DNA of 64,000 bases from Helichrysum umbraculigerum (taxonomy: Eukaryota > Streptophyta > Magnoliopsida > Asterales > Asteraceae), in assembly GCA_949592205.1 (NCBI GenBank), contig CATIUR010000001.1, positions 338,525,250-338,589,249 on the forward strand. The letters run 5' to 3'. Position 1 is the stretch's first letter. Each line of letters starts with the position of its first letter. The notes under the pieces are model-generated. The model did not search any database, had not been told where the DNA came from, and was given only the letters and a program-made list of their open reading frames with translations. Positions 10,622 through 21,191 of the stretch are shown piece after piece. Both the position numbers and the translations under genes were made by a program.

Positions 10622-12023
10622 TTGTCAAGGTTGGAAAATCCAAACTTAGATAAGTTAGGTGATAATGACATTGACGATGCTTTTCCAGAAGAATTTTTGT
10701 TACAGGTTGATGATGTAGAGAATGAGGAAGAAGTACCATGGTTCGCGGATTTTGCTAACTATTTGGTTGCAGGTATATTGAGAAAAGGAATGACGCATCA
10801 ACAAAAGAGCAAATTCTTTTCGGAATTGAAGTACTATTTCTGGGAAGATCCGTATTTGTTTAGAGTTTGTGCTGATGGTATGATAAGAAGATGTGTATAT
10901 GGAGCAGAAACTAGAAGGATTTTGGATGAATGTCACCATGGACCGACTGGTGGGCATTATGGACCTTCTGTTACTGGTAAAAAGGTATTTGATGCAGGTT
11001 TTTATTGGCCTATGATTTTTAAAGAAGCACATACGCTTTGTCAAACTTGTGATGCATGCCAAAGAACGGGAAATATTTCTAAAAGAGATGAAATGCCGCA
11101 ACAAAGCATTCAAGTTTGTGAAGTGTTTGACATATGGGGTATAGATTTTATGGGACCGTTTCCGCCGTCGTATAAGTGTGAATATATCTTGGTTGCGGTT
11201 GATTATGTATCTAAATGGGCATAAGCAAAAGCTTTACCTAGGAATGATGCTAGAGTTGTGATAGATTTCTTGAAGAGTTTGTTTTGTAGATTTGGTATTC
11301 CTAAAGCTTTAATAAGTGATTGTGGAAGTCATTTTGCAAATCAACAATTAGAGAAAGTTTTGAAGAAATATGGAGTGACACATAGGTTTTCAACTTCTTA
11401 CCACCCTCAAACGAGTGGTCAAGTTGAAAATACTAATCGAGCATTGAAGAGGATTTTAGAGAAGACGGTAAAAGATAATAGAGCTGTTTGGGCAAAGAAG
11501 CTTGATGATGCTTTATGGGCATTTAGAACCGCTTATAAAACACCTATTGGAACAACACCTTATCGGTTACTTTATGGTAAGACGTGTCATTTACCGGTTG
11601 AGGTGGAACACAAGGCTTATTGGGCGTTGAAGAATTGTAATGGATTTGATTGAAGCGGGTGAGAAGAGGTTTTTACAATTACATGAATTAGATGAGTTAA
11701 GGTTGCAAGCTTATGAAAATTCTCGTTTGTATAAAGAGCGTACCAAGGTTTGGCACGATAGAAAATTGAAGATCAGGAAGGAATTTAAAGCAGGTGATAA
11801 GGTTCTATTATTTCAATCTAAGTTTAAGTTAAAACAGCCAAAGTTTAAACCAAGATGGACTGGTCCGTATACGGTTAAGCATGGTTATCCGTCAGGTTAT
11901 GTCGAGCTTTTGAAAACGGATGGAGGAAGTTTTATTGTTAATGGTCATAGATTGAAGTTATATCATGAAGAAGATACTGGAAACGAGTGGGAGGCACTCA
12001 TGATTTACCCGAAGAATAGATAA
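10622..12023 (+). pseudogene. Element A integrase
   Basis: The zinc-binding HHCC domain (CHHGPTGGHYGP, CQTCDACQRTGN) is followed by the catalytic core: first Asp in WGIDFMGPF, second in ISDCGSHF, Glu in HPQTSGQVENTNRA. The C-terminal part (KAGDKVLLFQSKFKL, KPRWTGPYTVKHGY) ends at TAA 12021-12023. There is no chromodomain, as expected for a non-chromovirus lineage. TAA at 11222-11224 replaces a glutamate-type codon, and a small deletion near 11640 shifts the frame (NCN/MDLIEAG). Integrase would join the cDNA ends to host DNA; this copy is inactive. Confidence 0.9.
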
Positions 12024-12385
12024 ATTTAAGGTTTTGAACTTTGTGGGTGTGTTCACTGGAAACCCTCACGAGACTATAACTCGTCCACTTGGGATACCGA
12101 GGGGTTTAAAGGCTTATTGCATACGCTAAATGCAATCGTGATTCCTACAAAAGTGAGTTAGGATTTATTTTTCTGTCTAAACTATGTATTTAATTATTTT
12201 ATATGTTATGTTTCATTTTGTTTTGTGTGCTGTGCTTTCGGATGATGCTGCTGACTCGGACTTGCTCTTGCGCGCTAGTAGACTTTTCAAAAAATATTAG
12301 GGGAGTTTTTTTGTTCTAATTTCTTTTCTATTTATTTCTCATTTTTAATTTTAATGTTTTGTACAATGGGGACATTGTCCAATTT

Positions 12386-12404
12386 AAGTGTGGGGATGGG
12401 AAAG
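12386..12404 (+). other. Internal PPT-like motif, element A
   Basis: AAGTGTGGGGATGGGAAAG repeats the terminal PPT core (AAGTGTGGGGATAATT at 13430) about 1 kb upstream. It is preceded by the small palindrome GGACATTGTCC. Element B has the equivalent on the - strand near 28462. Confidence 0.6.
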
Positions 12405-12821
12405 AAAATAAATTTTCTTTTAAAATTTTATTTTAAATTTTTACTTAAATTTTACTTGTTTTTAAGTTATAAAATTTTCTTTAAATTTTCATCAAATTTT
12501 AAGTTAATAACTAGGTATTTATTAGTTAGAATACTTTTATTAAAAGTTTTGTTTTATATTTAAAGGTTTAGACTTTAACATGGATTAACTGTTTTGTACA
12601 TATAACGAAAGCTACTTAATAAAGGAAGTGATATATAGTTACATGATATGATGTACTAATAGGCAATCTATATGAGAATTTCTGAATTTTAAGAAATTAA
12701 TAAAATACTTGTATATTATTTTATGGTACATATTATGATGTATGACATAAAAAGTCTTAATTTTTAAATTTATCATGCATAATTTTATATCTTGATACTT
12801 ATGTGAAAACATTTGGGGGTT

Positions 12822-12873
12822 TACTAATTGTTTCCTCTGTTGTACTAAGTACAGACCTGGTCTCTAATTAGTA
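12822..12873 (+). other. Stem-loop 1, element A 3' UTR
   Basis: Outer arms TACTAATT (12822-12829) and AATTAGTA (12866-12873). Inner stem TGTACTAAGTACA. Internal-loop strands carry CCTCTGT and GACCTGGTCTC. Confidence 0.75.
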
Positions 12874-12925
12874 TTCTTAAAATAAAGCAAAAGAAAGAAA
12901 AATCTTTCAAATTAAAATTAAAATT

Positions 12926-12983
12926 AATCAAACTATGTCGCTTTGTTGTACGATTGTAAAGACCTGTCACCGCTGGTTTGATT
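12926..12983 (+). other. Stem-loop 2, element A 3' UTR
   Basis: Outer arms AATCAAAC (12926-12933) and GTTTGATT (12976-12983). Internal-loop strands ATGTCGCTTTG and GACCTGTCACC. The inner stem is partly degraded. Confidence 0.75.
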
Positions 12984-13004
12984 TTAAATAAAATTGCTTT
13001 ACCT

Positions 13005-13064
13005 GAATCAAGTTATGTCGCTCTGGTGCATGAAAATGTAGACCTGTCACCAATGTCTTGATTC
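13005..13064 (+). other. Stem-loop 3, element A 3' UTR
   Basis: Outer arms GAATCAAG (13005-13012) and CTTGATTC (13057-13064). The inner stem CAT-GAAA-ATG is capped by a GAAA tetraloop. Internal-loop strands are TATGTCGCTCTG and GACCTGTCACC. Confidence 0.78.
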
Positions 13065-13406
13065 TTAAAAATGGATTTCATATATTTATTTTGAATATAA
13101 AAGTAAATTGCATGATTAAGTTTAAGAGTATATCATATGTGGAAATCATAAGTAATATACATACTAACAATAAAGATGTATTCAGAAATATGAATATAGA
13201 TTGTTTAAAGTGGACAAATATATTAGTAATCATTTATGAACTATATGTTGCACGAATAATAATAAATTTTTATTTGTACATTATAGTTATCCATGTTAAT
13301 TAAATTGTTTAAAGTTTTAAATTATGAAACAAATTTTTAATTTAGGTATTTTGATTGATAAGTATTAGTTTGATGATTATCAAAATTTTAAAATGAATAT
13401 ATATGT

Positions 13407-13445
13407 CTACTTGAGGACAAGTAGAAGTTAAGTGTGGGGATAATT
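13407..13445 (+). promoter_or_regulatory. PPT and adjacent GAGGAC stem-loop, element A
   Basis: Stem-loop CTACTTGAGGACAAGTAG (13407-13424), then the polypurine tract AAGTGTGGGGATAATT (13430-13445) directly before the 3' LTR. Confidence 0.85.
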
Positions 13446-15658
13446 TGATAACATTGAATAATGTTATATTTATTTAAATAATATTTACTATTTTTATGAT
13501 ATTTATATTGCATTTATTTAATAATAGAAACTGATTTGGTTCATATTTATAAAATAGGTTGATATGGAGCTTGAATTAGAAAAAGAACGAAAATGGATCA
13601 AATAAAGTAATTTTTGTATAAAAGTTAAGTGGACTAAGATATAGTTGGTACAGAGTGGTTAAAAAGTGATAAAATAAATAAAGTTCGTAAATACTTGAAT
13701 TCGAGAAGTTAAATGGATTGAGCGAAAATAATTAGATTGAATATTAATTGGAGTTTTTGAGTTGGACCAAATAATTATTTTGGGCTAATTATTAATAATA
13801 ATATAATATTTACTAACAATGATAACGTTATTAGTAATATTAATAATAAAGCTAGCTAATAACAGTGAAGTTAATAATAATAATAAAGTAGATAATTAAT
13901 AATTATAATAATAATAAACTAATAAGTTAGTAATATTAAAGTTAATATTAACGATAGTTATAGTTATACTAATAATAATATAATTATAATAGTTATTATA
14001 ATAATAAATATTAATGATGGCAGGTCATAAGATCAAGTGTGGAAAATATATATTTTTCAAAAGATGGTGAACGGTGGAGCAAAAGGAATACAAGATAGTC
14101 AAACGAGGTCAAAGTCCAGAATACAAGTCTATGTAACACAAGGAAATAATGTTGGAATATTCAAGAAGGATTAGCTGTAAATTCACGTGAACAAAGGCGG
14201 CAGACTTTGCTTTTGCTTTACGCAAAAAGAAGCCAACCGGCGGTTGGTGTAATTAGCCAACCGGCGGTTGGGACCGACACCCAGCAGCTATAAAAGGAGG
14301 CTTTAACCATACGAATTAGACACCACTTTTTCATAGGATTAAACCCCAAAGTCAAAAATAAAATTCCAAATTCGGGTTTTTAACCTTAAATTCGAATTTA
14401 GGGGTTTTTCTAAGGGTTTAGGAGCGAGCTTTCGGAGCAAAAGAAGTTAGGGTTACGCACAATCATTGTAAGGGTATAATAATTATTTGGTTTGCATTCT
14501 TTTATTTATTTTAATAATAATGTTTACTTTATTTATAATTATTATTTGTGTTTACTTTATAATGATTATGAGTAGCTAAATTTCTTTGCACTTACTTGAA
14601 TGATGTGATCTAATGATAAGGGTTGTTATCTTTTAATATTTATGTTGAATTATTTCTGTTTAATCGTGAACCTTATATATTTGAGTTTATATTAATTGAT
14701 TTATTTTGTTGGTAAATTATTATATGATCAATTTAGCGGGAGCTTTTTCATAATAATAGTTTATTATAATTATTTGTCTATGAATAATTGTTAATTGATT
14801 GCGGAAGCATATATTAAACAAGATAATCGTTTAAACATGAATGTGTAAGTATGTGAAGTTGACGGAAGTTATTCACTAGATTAAATCTTAAATTATTGAA
14901 TTGAAATTAAGGTGTAGGTTAAGTGGACGCACTAATCTTAGTTTAATTAAGATTCATATATTCAATATAAGTAAACTATCTATTGCAATTTAATTAATGT
15001 TTAATTGAAACTAATATGTGTTTAAGTTTTATATATTATTGAAGCTTGTTAATGATTTAATTAGTGACTATAGCGAACGTTTGTCACAAAGTTATTTTAA
15101 TATTTGATTATATGTCTATGTATGATTAATCCAATGATAGCGAACGCAGATTTGGTATAAGTTAAATAATTAAACAAAAATGTATAATGTGATGATATTG
15201 GAGAACGTCTTTCATTAAGTTAAATTATTAATTAGTTAGTTAAGATTTATGTGAAGGTCATGGCGAACGTTAAACCTGATCTAAATTAAGATGAGCATTG
15301 ATTGCTAGATGACCTGGTTTTTATTATACAATCCAAAATCATTAGTGAGCTAGTTCAAGTAAGTGTCGTTTTTAATATCTGATAAAGTTTAATAAATCAA
15401 ATTTAACTCTTTCTGAGTTACTTGTTTTTAGTTTAATTTTAGTAGTTTAAGCAAAGTAACAATTCGGTTACACAAAACTCAAGTCTTTTTCAGTATTTAA
15501 ATTAATTATATTTTAAGTATTAAATCTACATTCCCTGTGGAATGAACCTAGACTTACTGTAGCTATATTATAAGCGATAGGGTATACTTACCTCAGTTGT
15601 GTAATAGTTAAGTGTCAGTATTTCTTAGTTTATTTTTATAACTAGATTTTACACATCA
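13446..15658 (+). repeat. Element A 3' LTR
   Basis: TGATAACATTG to TTACACATCA, 2213 bp. It carries a 32-bp block absent from the 5' LTR, bounded by AGTT direct repeats (15595-15598 and 15627-15630), which suggests a short-homology deletion in the 5' copy. Palindromes lie at 14233-14247 and 14257-14271 and the TATA box at 14289-14297. Confidence 0.93.
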
Positions 15659-17455
15659 AATTCGTACATATTTAGTTCATAATCATTTAAACGAATCGGT
15701 AAGACGGAAACTCGATTGGAACGACGTACCAAGTTATTTTCAAACTCGTTACTTCTGCCAGACTTGTGATTGCTGCTGTCCGGATCAGATTCTGTCGAGT
15801 TTGGGCTGCCTGCTGCTGGGCTCGGTATGGCTGCTGGGCTTTCATCGGTATTGGGCTGGTGAGGCCCAATATGCGGCTGATCTATCCAATTGCCCCAAAC
15901 AATTTTGAAAGTACCAGACTCATTCTCTTTCTCTGTTGCTACTGTGCTAGTCCCTGTTTCTTTTTTCCATTGCCATGACAACTTTTCATCATACGTTACA
16001 TTGTTGTTTATAACAATTCTATTTTCATTCGGATAAAATAAACGAGCACCTCCCGAACCCGGTTCCTTCCCAAAATAAACCAATGGTCTTGATCTATCAT
16101 CTAGCTTCTTTAGGTGTTTTGAAACAATCCTTTCGTATGCAAAACATCCGAACACCTTCAAGTTTTCAAGATTCGGTTTTTCACCATAGAATTTTTCATA
16201 AGGTGTGACTCCTACCAAAGCTCGCGTAGGGGTACGATTTATAATATAAGTTGCATGTCGAACGGCTTCACCCCAAAATTGATTTGGGACATCTTTTGCT
16301 TTCATGAGACATCGCGTCATCTCGATTAGCATCCGGTTTCATCGTTCTACTATGCCGTTTTGTTGGGGTGAATACGGAGCCGTTAACATTCTTGCAACAC
16401 CTTCTTCGCTCCAAAAACGATTAAAATCATTTGAAGTAAACTCTCCTCCTCTCTCCGTGTGGAATGTTTTTATCTCTTTCCCGGTTCGGTTTTCGATTGA
16501 CTTTTTAAATCTCTTGATTACATCTGTCGCGTCATTTTTATGTGTTAACAAAAAAGACCACATGTATCTAGAAAAGTCATCAATTAAGACCAAATATAAA
16601 TATTACCGGCTGGAGTGGGAAGATCAATAGGTCCGCAAATATCTCCGTGTAACATCTCGAGAATATTTTTAGACTTATAATTCGCTTTCTTCGGGAACGT
16701 GTGCTTATTTTGTTTGCCTATCACGCAAATTTCACAAATTTCTTTTTGGTGTTTCAAAACCGGAACTCCACTAGTCAACTTATGCATCATATTCACCGCA
16801 CCAAAGTTGATATGGCCTAGTCGGGCGTGCCATAACCAAGACTCGTCATCAATCTTTGCTTGCAAACAGTGAGGCTTTCCAACTCTTAGTTCGGTTTTAT
16901 AAAGGTTACTCTCAGTCCGTGGAACCTTCATGAGCAATCTTCCCTTCCGATCTTTCATAGTCAAGAAATCACCATGCATTCTAATGTCACAACCGGATAA
17001 CGTTGTTTGGCCAAGACTAATGACATTGCTTCGAAGAGAGGGAATATAGTAGATATCTTTCAAAACCTTTTGCTCACCGTTTTTACCTAAAATTGACCCT
17101 TTCCCTTCAATTCGAACACACGAGCCATCTCCAAATCTTCCTCTTCCGGTTATTCTTTCATTCAACTCCGAAAAATACGAGTACCTCCCGATCATGTGAT
17201 TACTTGCCCCATTGTCGAGGTACCACATATCCTCGTCTTGGTTCGGTTTGACCTTGGGAGGAACATATTTGTATTCATTTAGAAAGACTGTCTCTTCTTT
17301 CATCATAAAAAATGTTCCTTCCTCGTGGTTAACCCTTTCTTTAGCATCACTCAAGTTTGCCTCCTGGTTTTGCCATCGATCCGGACATCTTGACACAAAG
17401 TGTCCATATTTATCACAACGATAACACTTGATGTTTGACAGGTCTCGCTTCTCAT
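15659..17455 (-). pseudogene. Ty1/copia protease-integrase (broken)
   Basis: Middle of the copia polyprotein, read from about 17455 down to 15659. The zinc knuckle CYRCDKYGHFVSRC lies at the start, in a different frame from the upstream gag. The protease motif WYLDNGASNHM follows, then the integrase zinc domain (HARLGH, CEICVIGK) and core (HGDICGPI, DDFSRYMW, PQQNGIVER). A second frameshift lies near 16590. TGA at 16339-16341 replaces CGA in an ERRNR motif, a CpG-to-TpG change. The second catalytic aspartate (usually TDRGGEF) reads TERGGEF. The piece stops at the element A insertion and continues at 3844. The sequence style resembles the Ivana/Oryco lineage, which is inference. Confidence 0.88.
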
Positions 17456-18226
17456 TGTACCTTTTTTCCTTTCATCATCCCGATTTTTCCACGAAGCTCT
17501 TTGATCATGGTTTTGGGTGTTACCCCTACCACGACCACGTCGACGGCCTCGTCCCCCTCTGTTTGTACCATTCCACCTACCCCGGCTTGAGTCTTGGTTT
17601 TGATTTGTGTTTTCGAATTTAGCATATAGTAGATTTTCACCAGAAATTGATGCTTTGTCAGTTTCTTTAGTTCGTTCTTCGTAGGCTTTCAATCGTCCAA
17701 CTACATCTTCAAAGTTAATGGTTTTTAAATCCAAGACTTGCTCGAGGGCCGCTACGATGTGAATGTATCGACTAGGAAGGCTTGTAATAAATTTCTTTAC
17801 CAACTTCTCTTGGGTAATCGGTCCTCCAAGAGTTGCTGAAACAGTTGCAATACTAGATAGCTTTGAAGAGAATTCATCAATCGTACTCGTATCTTTCATC
17901 TTCAGACTTTCGAATTCTAAGGTCAATGTTTGCAAATGTGCTTCCTTCACTCGATCTGCACCCATGTTCCGAGATGCGATTGCATCCCACATCTCCTTTG
18001 CAGTTGTGAGATTCCCGATTTGCAAGATTAAATCTTCCGGTACCGATTGGAATATGAGATGCTTCACAATATTGTTCTTCTTGGGATCGACTAAGCCCGG
18101 ATCTACCACATCCCAGACTCCATGAATACCTAGAAGCACTTCCATACGCATCCTCCATATTGTGTAATTAGTTGACGTTAATTGCGGACACTGAAACGTC
18201 AATGATTCCTTCACTGGTACCGACAT
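17351..18226 (-). pseudogene. Ty1/copia gag
   Basis: The N-terminal Gag of the same copia. I prefer the ATG at 18226 (MSVPVKESLTF) to the upstream one at 18280, because copia Gag proteins of this type begin just before the conserved region LTSTNYTIWRMRMEVLL. A UBN2-like capsid domain is visible (GVWDVVDP, AKEMWDAI, LVKKFITSLP, VGRLKAYEERT), then a Gly/Arg-rich basic stretch. An indel in an A-run near 17465 throws the frame off just before the zinc knuckle, so the last residues in this frame (from about MRSETCQ) are spurious and the knuckle is read in the neighbouring frame. Confidence 0.87.
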
Positions 18227-18459
18227 CTTCTTTGTTCGTGAGTAAGTTTGTAATGGTGATTTATCCAGCCCTTTTATCACGGCTTGAGTTTTTACCAGCT
18301 GTTTGTGACTTCTATGATCTGATCAATCAGACACACGAACAAGACAACAAGTGGGTTGAGGTCACAGATGAAACAAACAGAAAACGCAGCAAGTGGGTTG
18401 AGGTAACAGATTATCTACTTCCTCTCCTTCCTGATGAATAAACAGAAAAAGCAGGTATT
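18227..18459 (-). other. Copia 5' leader with short tandem repeat
   Basis: Leader between PBS and gag. The segment CAAGTGGGTTGAGGT occurs twice about 42 bp apart (around 18348-18412). No ORF is supported. Confidence 0.6.
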
Positions 18460-18471
18460 GCTCTGATACCA
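18460..18471 (-). promoter_or_regulatory. Copia primer binding site (initiator tRNA-Met)
   Basis: On the - strand this reads TGGTATCAGAGC, the standard complement to the 3' part of initiator tRNA-Met, next to the 5' LTR. Confidence 0.88.
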
Positions 18472-18472
18472 A

Positions 18473-18781
18473 TTAAAGAACTTCAACAGAATATAGCTAA
18501 TAAAACACAAAAGCAAATAATCAAACTTAACTCTTTGATTAAAATAGAGAACTCGGTTACATAAAACTCTATTAATCGATGCCTATAAAAATCTCAGAAT
18601 CATGTTTATATAGACACTAAATTGTAGGGCAACTAGGACACCTAAACACGCTTCCTAATTGAATACAACTTGGAATTGGACTACACTCCAAGATATTTGG
18701 ACTACACTCCAAGATTTCTGATGGGTTCTGATGGGTCGACCCGTGGCATTAAGCCCATGGTCTCAACCCATTCATCCAACA
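18473..18781 (-). repeat. Copia 5' LTR
   Basis: About 310 bp, starting on the - strand with TGTTGGATGAATGGG. A TATA box (TATATAAACAT on the - strand, around 18604-18614) lies in the middle. The PBS-side boundary is uncertain by a few bases because no clear CA end is seen. The 3' LTR is outside the window, so the pair cannot be compared. Confidence 0.75.
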
Positions 18782-18989
18782 CAATATGTATCAAACTTCA
18801 ATTGTCTATCTAACTGCATGATCAGACCTTCTAAACAATTCATAGACAATTGTGATTAGATCGTATCACTTATGTAACATTCTATGATCGTATGTCAATG
18901 TGACACCCGGTCAAAAAAGGGCAAATTTCGCGCCCAATTTAAACCTCAAATAATTGTACTTAGTACGTATCAATACGAAAGTATTCAAA

Positions 18990-18992
<3 letters not shown>

Positions 18993-19037
<45 letters not shown>
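18993..19037. repeat. TA microsatellite, left half
   Basis: Pure (TA)n in LTR E where element B inserted; the other half is at 34731-34807. Confidence 0.95.
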
Positions 19038-19039
<2 letters not shown>

Positions 19040-20588
19040 ATGTGCTATGAAAGCGCGTCTTGTTTTATAATTTATAAATAGAAATACCTAATAAATACTT
19101 TCAAGCAACCAGGCAAGAATACCCGATCAATTGTAAATATAGAATTGGTAAGTCAGATTCGAACACAGGGAATGGTGGAATATTTAAAATAGAAATTAAC
19201 AATTAACTAGGAAACAGTAAATATGGGGGCGTTTTAGTTCCGTGCGAATATTTGTTTATAAAACATTTATTTAAAATAATTAATCTTAAATAAAACTTAA
19301 ATTAAATAATAAATAAATAATAATAAATACTAATTAAAATAACAAATAGATTACGATAGGAGAGAACAAGTAATTGTATAATTAATGTCACTCAGATTCA
19401 TATATCTTGATTCATTGCGTATTGATTATCTAATTGTGATTCTTTTATATCAACTTAATACCAAATTCTTCAATGAATATTAAATTGAATATGAACTAGC
19501 CAACGTTTCGGGTCCAACTAATTCCTACAACTTAGGGTCCAACATAAAACACTGGTTCCAATGTCACAAGATGATCAGTCAATTGTGTGCCTTTCCCTAA
19601 ATTACGCATGAAGTATTCACAACTCATCATAATTAACTCTAGTGGTATGATTCAACAATACCCAATAATTACTTATTGTCTTGTTCATTTTAAAGTAGAT
19701 AACTATCGTATACTCAACCTATCAAACTCAATCTATTTAGCAATGATCAAAACCTAGATTCTAATCATCAATAATTCATAACATTAAAGGAACTCAATCT
19801 CAATAATATTATCAACCACGTTGAGCAACAATAATAACTAGTTACCAATAAACAAGGATTCACGAGTAATATAACCGTTTTCAATTAAATAACTTAGTCA
19901 ATACGCAATTATAATCGTTCAATAATCATAATCTAAGTTCAATCAACTACACAATCACTTTGGATATTCAATTCATCATGAAAACAATATACATCAGATT
20001 CAAATAAATCAAATTCTTCAATGAAATAAAGAAACGAAAGTATACCGAATCAATAACGATGAACTACGAAAGATTTAGATGAACTATCCTCGATCTTCAC
20101 CCTTCGTACCTCCAAAATACTAAAGAAATTCGTAAACTAAACCTAAATACCGAAAATAATCGTCTGGAAACCAAAACAAAACGAATCACCCTGTTTTTAG
20201 GGTTTTTTACGCGTTTTTATATTTCTGAAATTTTGATCCATACGGCGTATGGATTGATTTCAAGCCCAACCCAAGTCCGCGTAACCTGGGCCTCCTGCAC
20301 TGCAATCCATACGGCGTATGGATTTCCATACGGCGTATGGATGCATTTTCCAGCCGGTTTCTTGATTTTTCTTCATTTCTTCGATTTCGGCTTCACTTTA
20401 TTCTTCAACTATGTATCATTTAGCTTGTTTATTGACTGTTTTCCATTCCTTTCTTCACAAACGCTCCATTTCCACATCTAATTGCAAATATGAACGAAAT
20501 TAATATCTATTCTTAATAAAATGCAATAGAAATATCCAAGAATAGGGGTAAAATACTACTAAAATATAGTACTTTTGAGCGTTAAACA
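19038..20588 (-). repeat. Element B 3' LTR
   Basis: Plus-strand TGATGTGCTATG to GCGTTAAACA, 1551 bp, matching 33171-34730. Palindromes ATCCATACGGCGTATGGAT lie at 20236-20254, 20305-20323 and 20324-20342. Confidence 0.92.
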
Positions 20589-20621
20589 TCCCCCACTTGA
20601 ATCCTACTTGTCCTCAAGTAG
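20589..20621 (-). promoter_or_regulatory. PPT and adjacent GAGGAC stem-loop, element B
   Basis: On the - strand: CTACTTGAGGACAAGTAG (20621-20604), then AAGTGGGGGA directly before the 3' LTR. Confidence 0.85.
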
Positions 20622-21002
20622 ACTATCGATTCAGAAATCAAATTCTTAAGAAAACAGTCATCTCCATTAATCTAAATAACTAACAAAGGAATTACACAAC
20701 ATCACCCATCTTCAACTCAAATGTTTAAATTTAAAAATCTGTTAATTCTAAAGGCAACAATTAAGAAACTACAAATTTACCAAAAATGATCTACAAATGA
20801 AGTTATTCTTCTTTAAACATTAATTAGTTCACAATGATTACTGATATTGTTATCCACTTAAACAATCTATATTTAGATAATTGAGCTCGACTTATTATTA
20901 TTCATGTAAATATTTTCTTAAACTCCCAAAAACTATATACTTTCATACTCATAATATGCCAATATTACATATCTTGAAATTTAATCAAAACAATCATTTT
21001 TC

Positions 21003-21062
21003 AAATCAAGACATAGGTGACAGGTCTGTGCCTCAACACAACAAAGCAACATAACTTGATTT
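21003..21062 (-). other. Stem-loop 3, element B 3' UTR
   Basis: Outer arms AAATCAAG (21003-21010) and CTTGATTT (21055-21062) on the + strand. The - strand inner stem TGTG/CACA replaces the TGTAC/GTACA found in its neighbour. Confidence 0.75.
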
Positions 21063-21082
21063 TAGTTTAACAATAATGTTTT

Positions 21083-21142
21083 TAGTCAAACCATTGGTGG
21101 CAGGTCTGTACCTTAGTACAACAAAGCGACATAATTTGACTA
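21083..21142 (-). other. Stem-loop 2, element B 3' UTR
   Basis: Outer arms TAGTCAAA (21083-21090) and TTTGACTA (21135-21142). Inner stem TGTAC/GTACA. Confidence 0.77.
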
Positions 21143-21191
21143 CATTTTAAAATCTTGAGTTATCAAACTCTTTTGCTCTTTTTTCATTAGA

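Larger units (their letters stand above)
12024..13429 (+). other. Element A 3' non-coding region
   Basis: 1.4 kb without a plausible gene, where many Athila elements keep an env-like ORF. Just after the integrase stop is a hairpin with ATTGCAT / ATGCAAT arms (about 12116-12136). An internal PPT-like motif lies at 12386-12404 and three stem-loops at 12822-13064. The open frames at 12354 and 13058 are AT-rich and unsupported. Confidence 0.7.
3845..15658 (+). mobile_element. Element A: Athila-lineage Ty3/gypsy retrotransposon
   Basis: A complete structure of 11,814 bp: 5' LTR, tRNA-Asp-type PBS, gag, protease-RT-RNase H-integrase, a 1.4-kb 3' non-coding region with three stem-loops, PPT and 3' LTR. 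The duplication AATTC flanks it at 3840-3844 and 15659-15663. It interrupts a copia polyprotein whose frame is restored if the element and one AATTC are removed. The lineage is read from the protease and RT (NLMPYSLY, LILGRPFL, FMDDFSVFG), as known for Athila-type elements. Coding regions carry many stops and at least three frameshifts, while the two LTRs differ at only about 20-25 of about 2180 positions plus one 32-bp indel (my count by eye). Confidence 0.92.

Noticed and set aside
12822..13064. Hammerhead or other known self-cleaving ribozyme in the stem-loops
   Set aside because: GAAA is present, but the CUGAUGA core and required three-way junction are not.
15687..15978. Open frames on both strands within the copia integrase C-terminal region
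   Set aside because: Alternative-frame shadows of the pol sequence.
20236..20342. Regularly spaced palindromes as a CRISPR array
   Set aside because: Eukaryotic LTR context, only three copies, no unique spacers of constant size.
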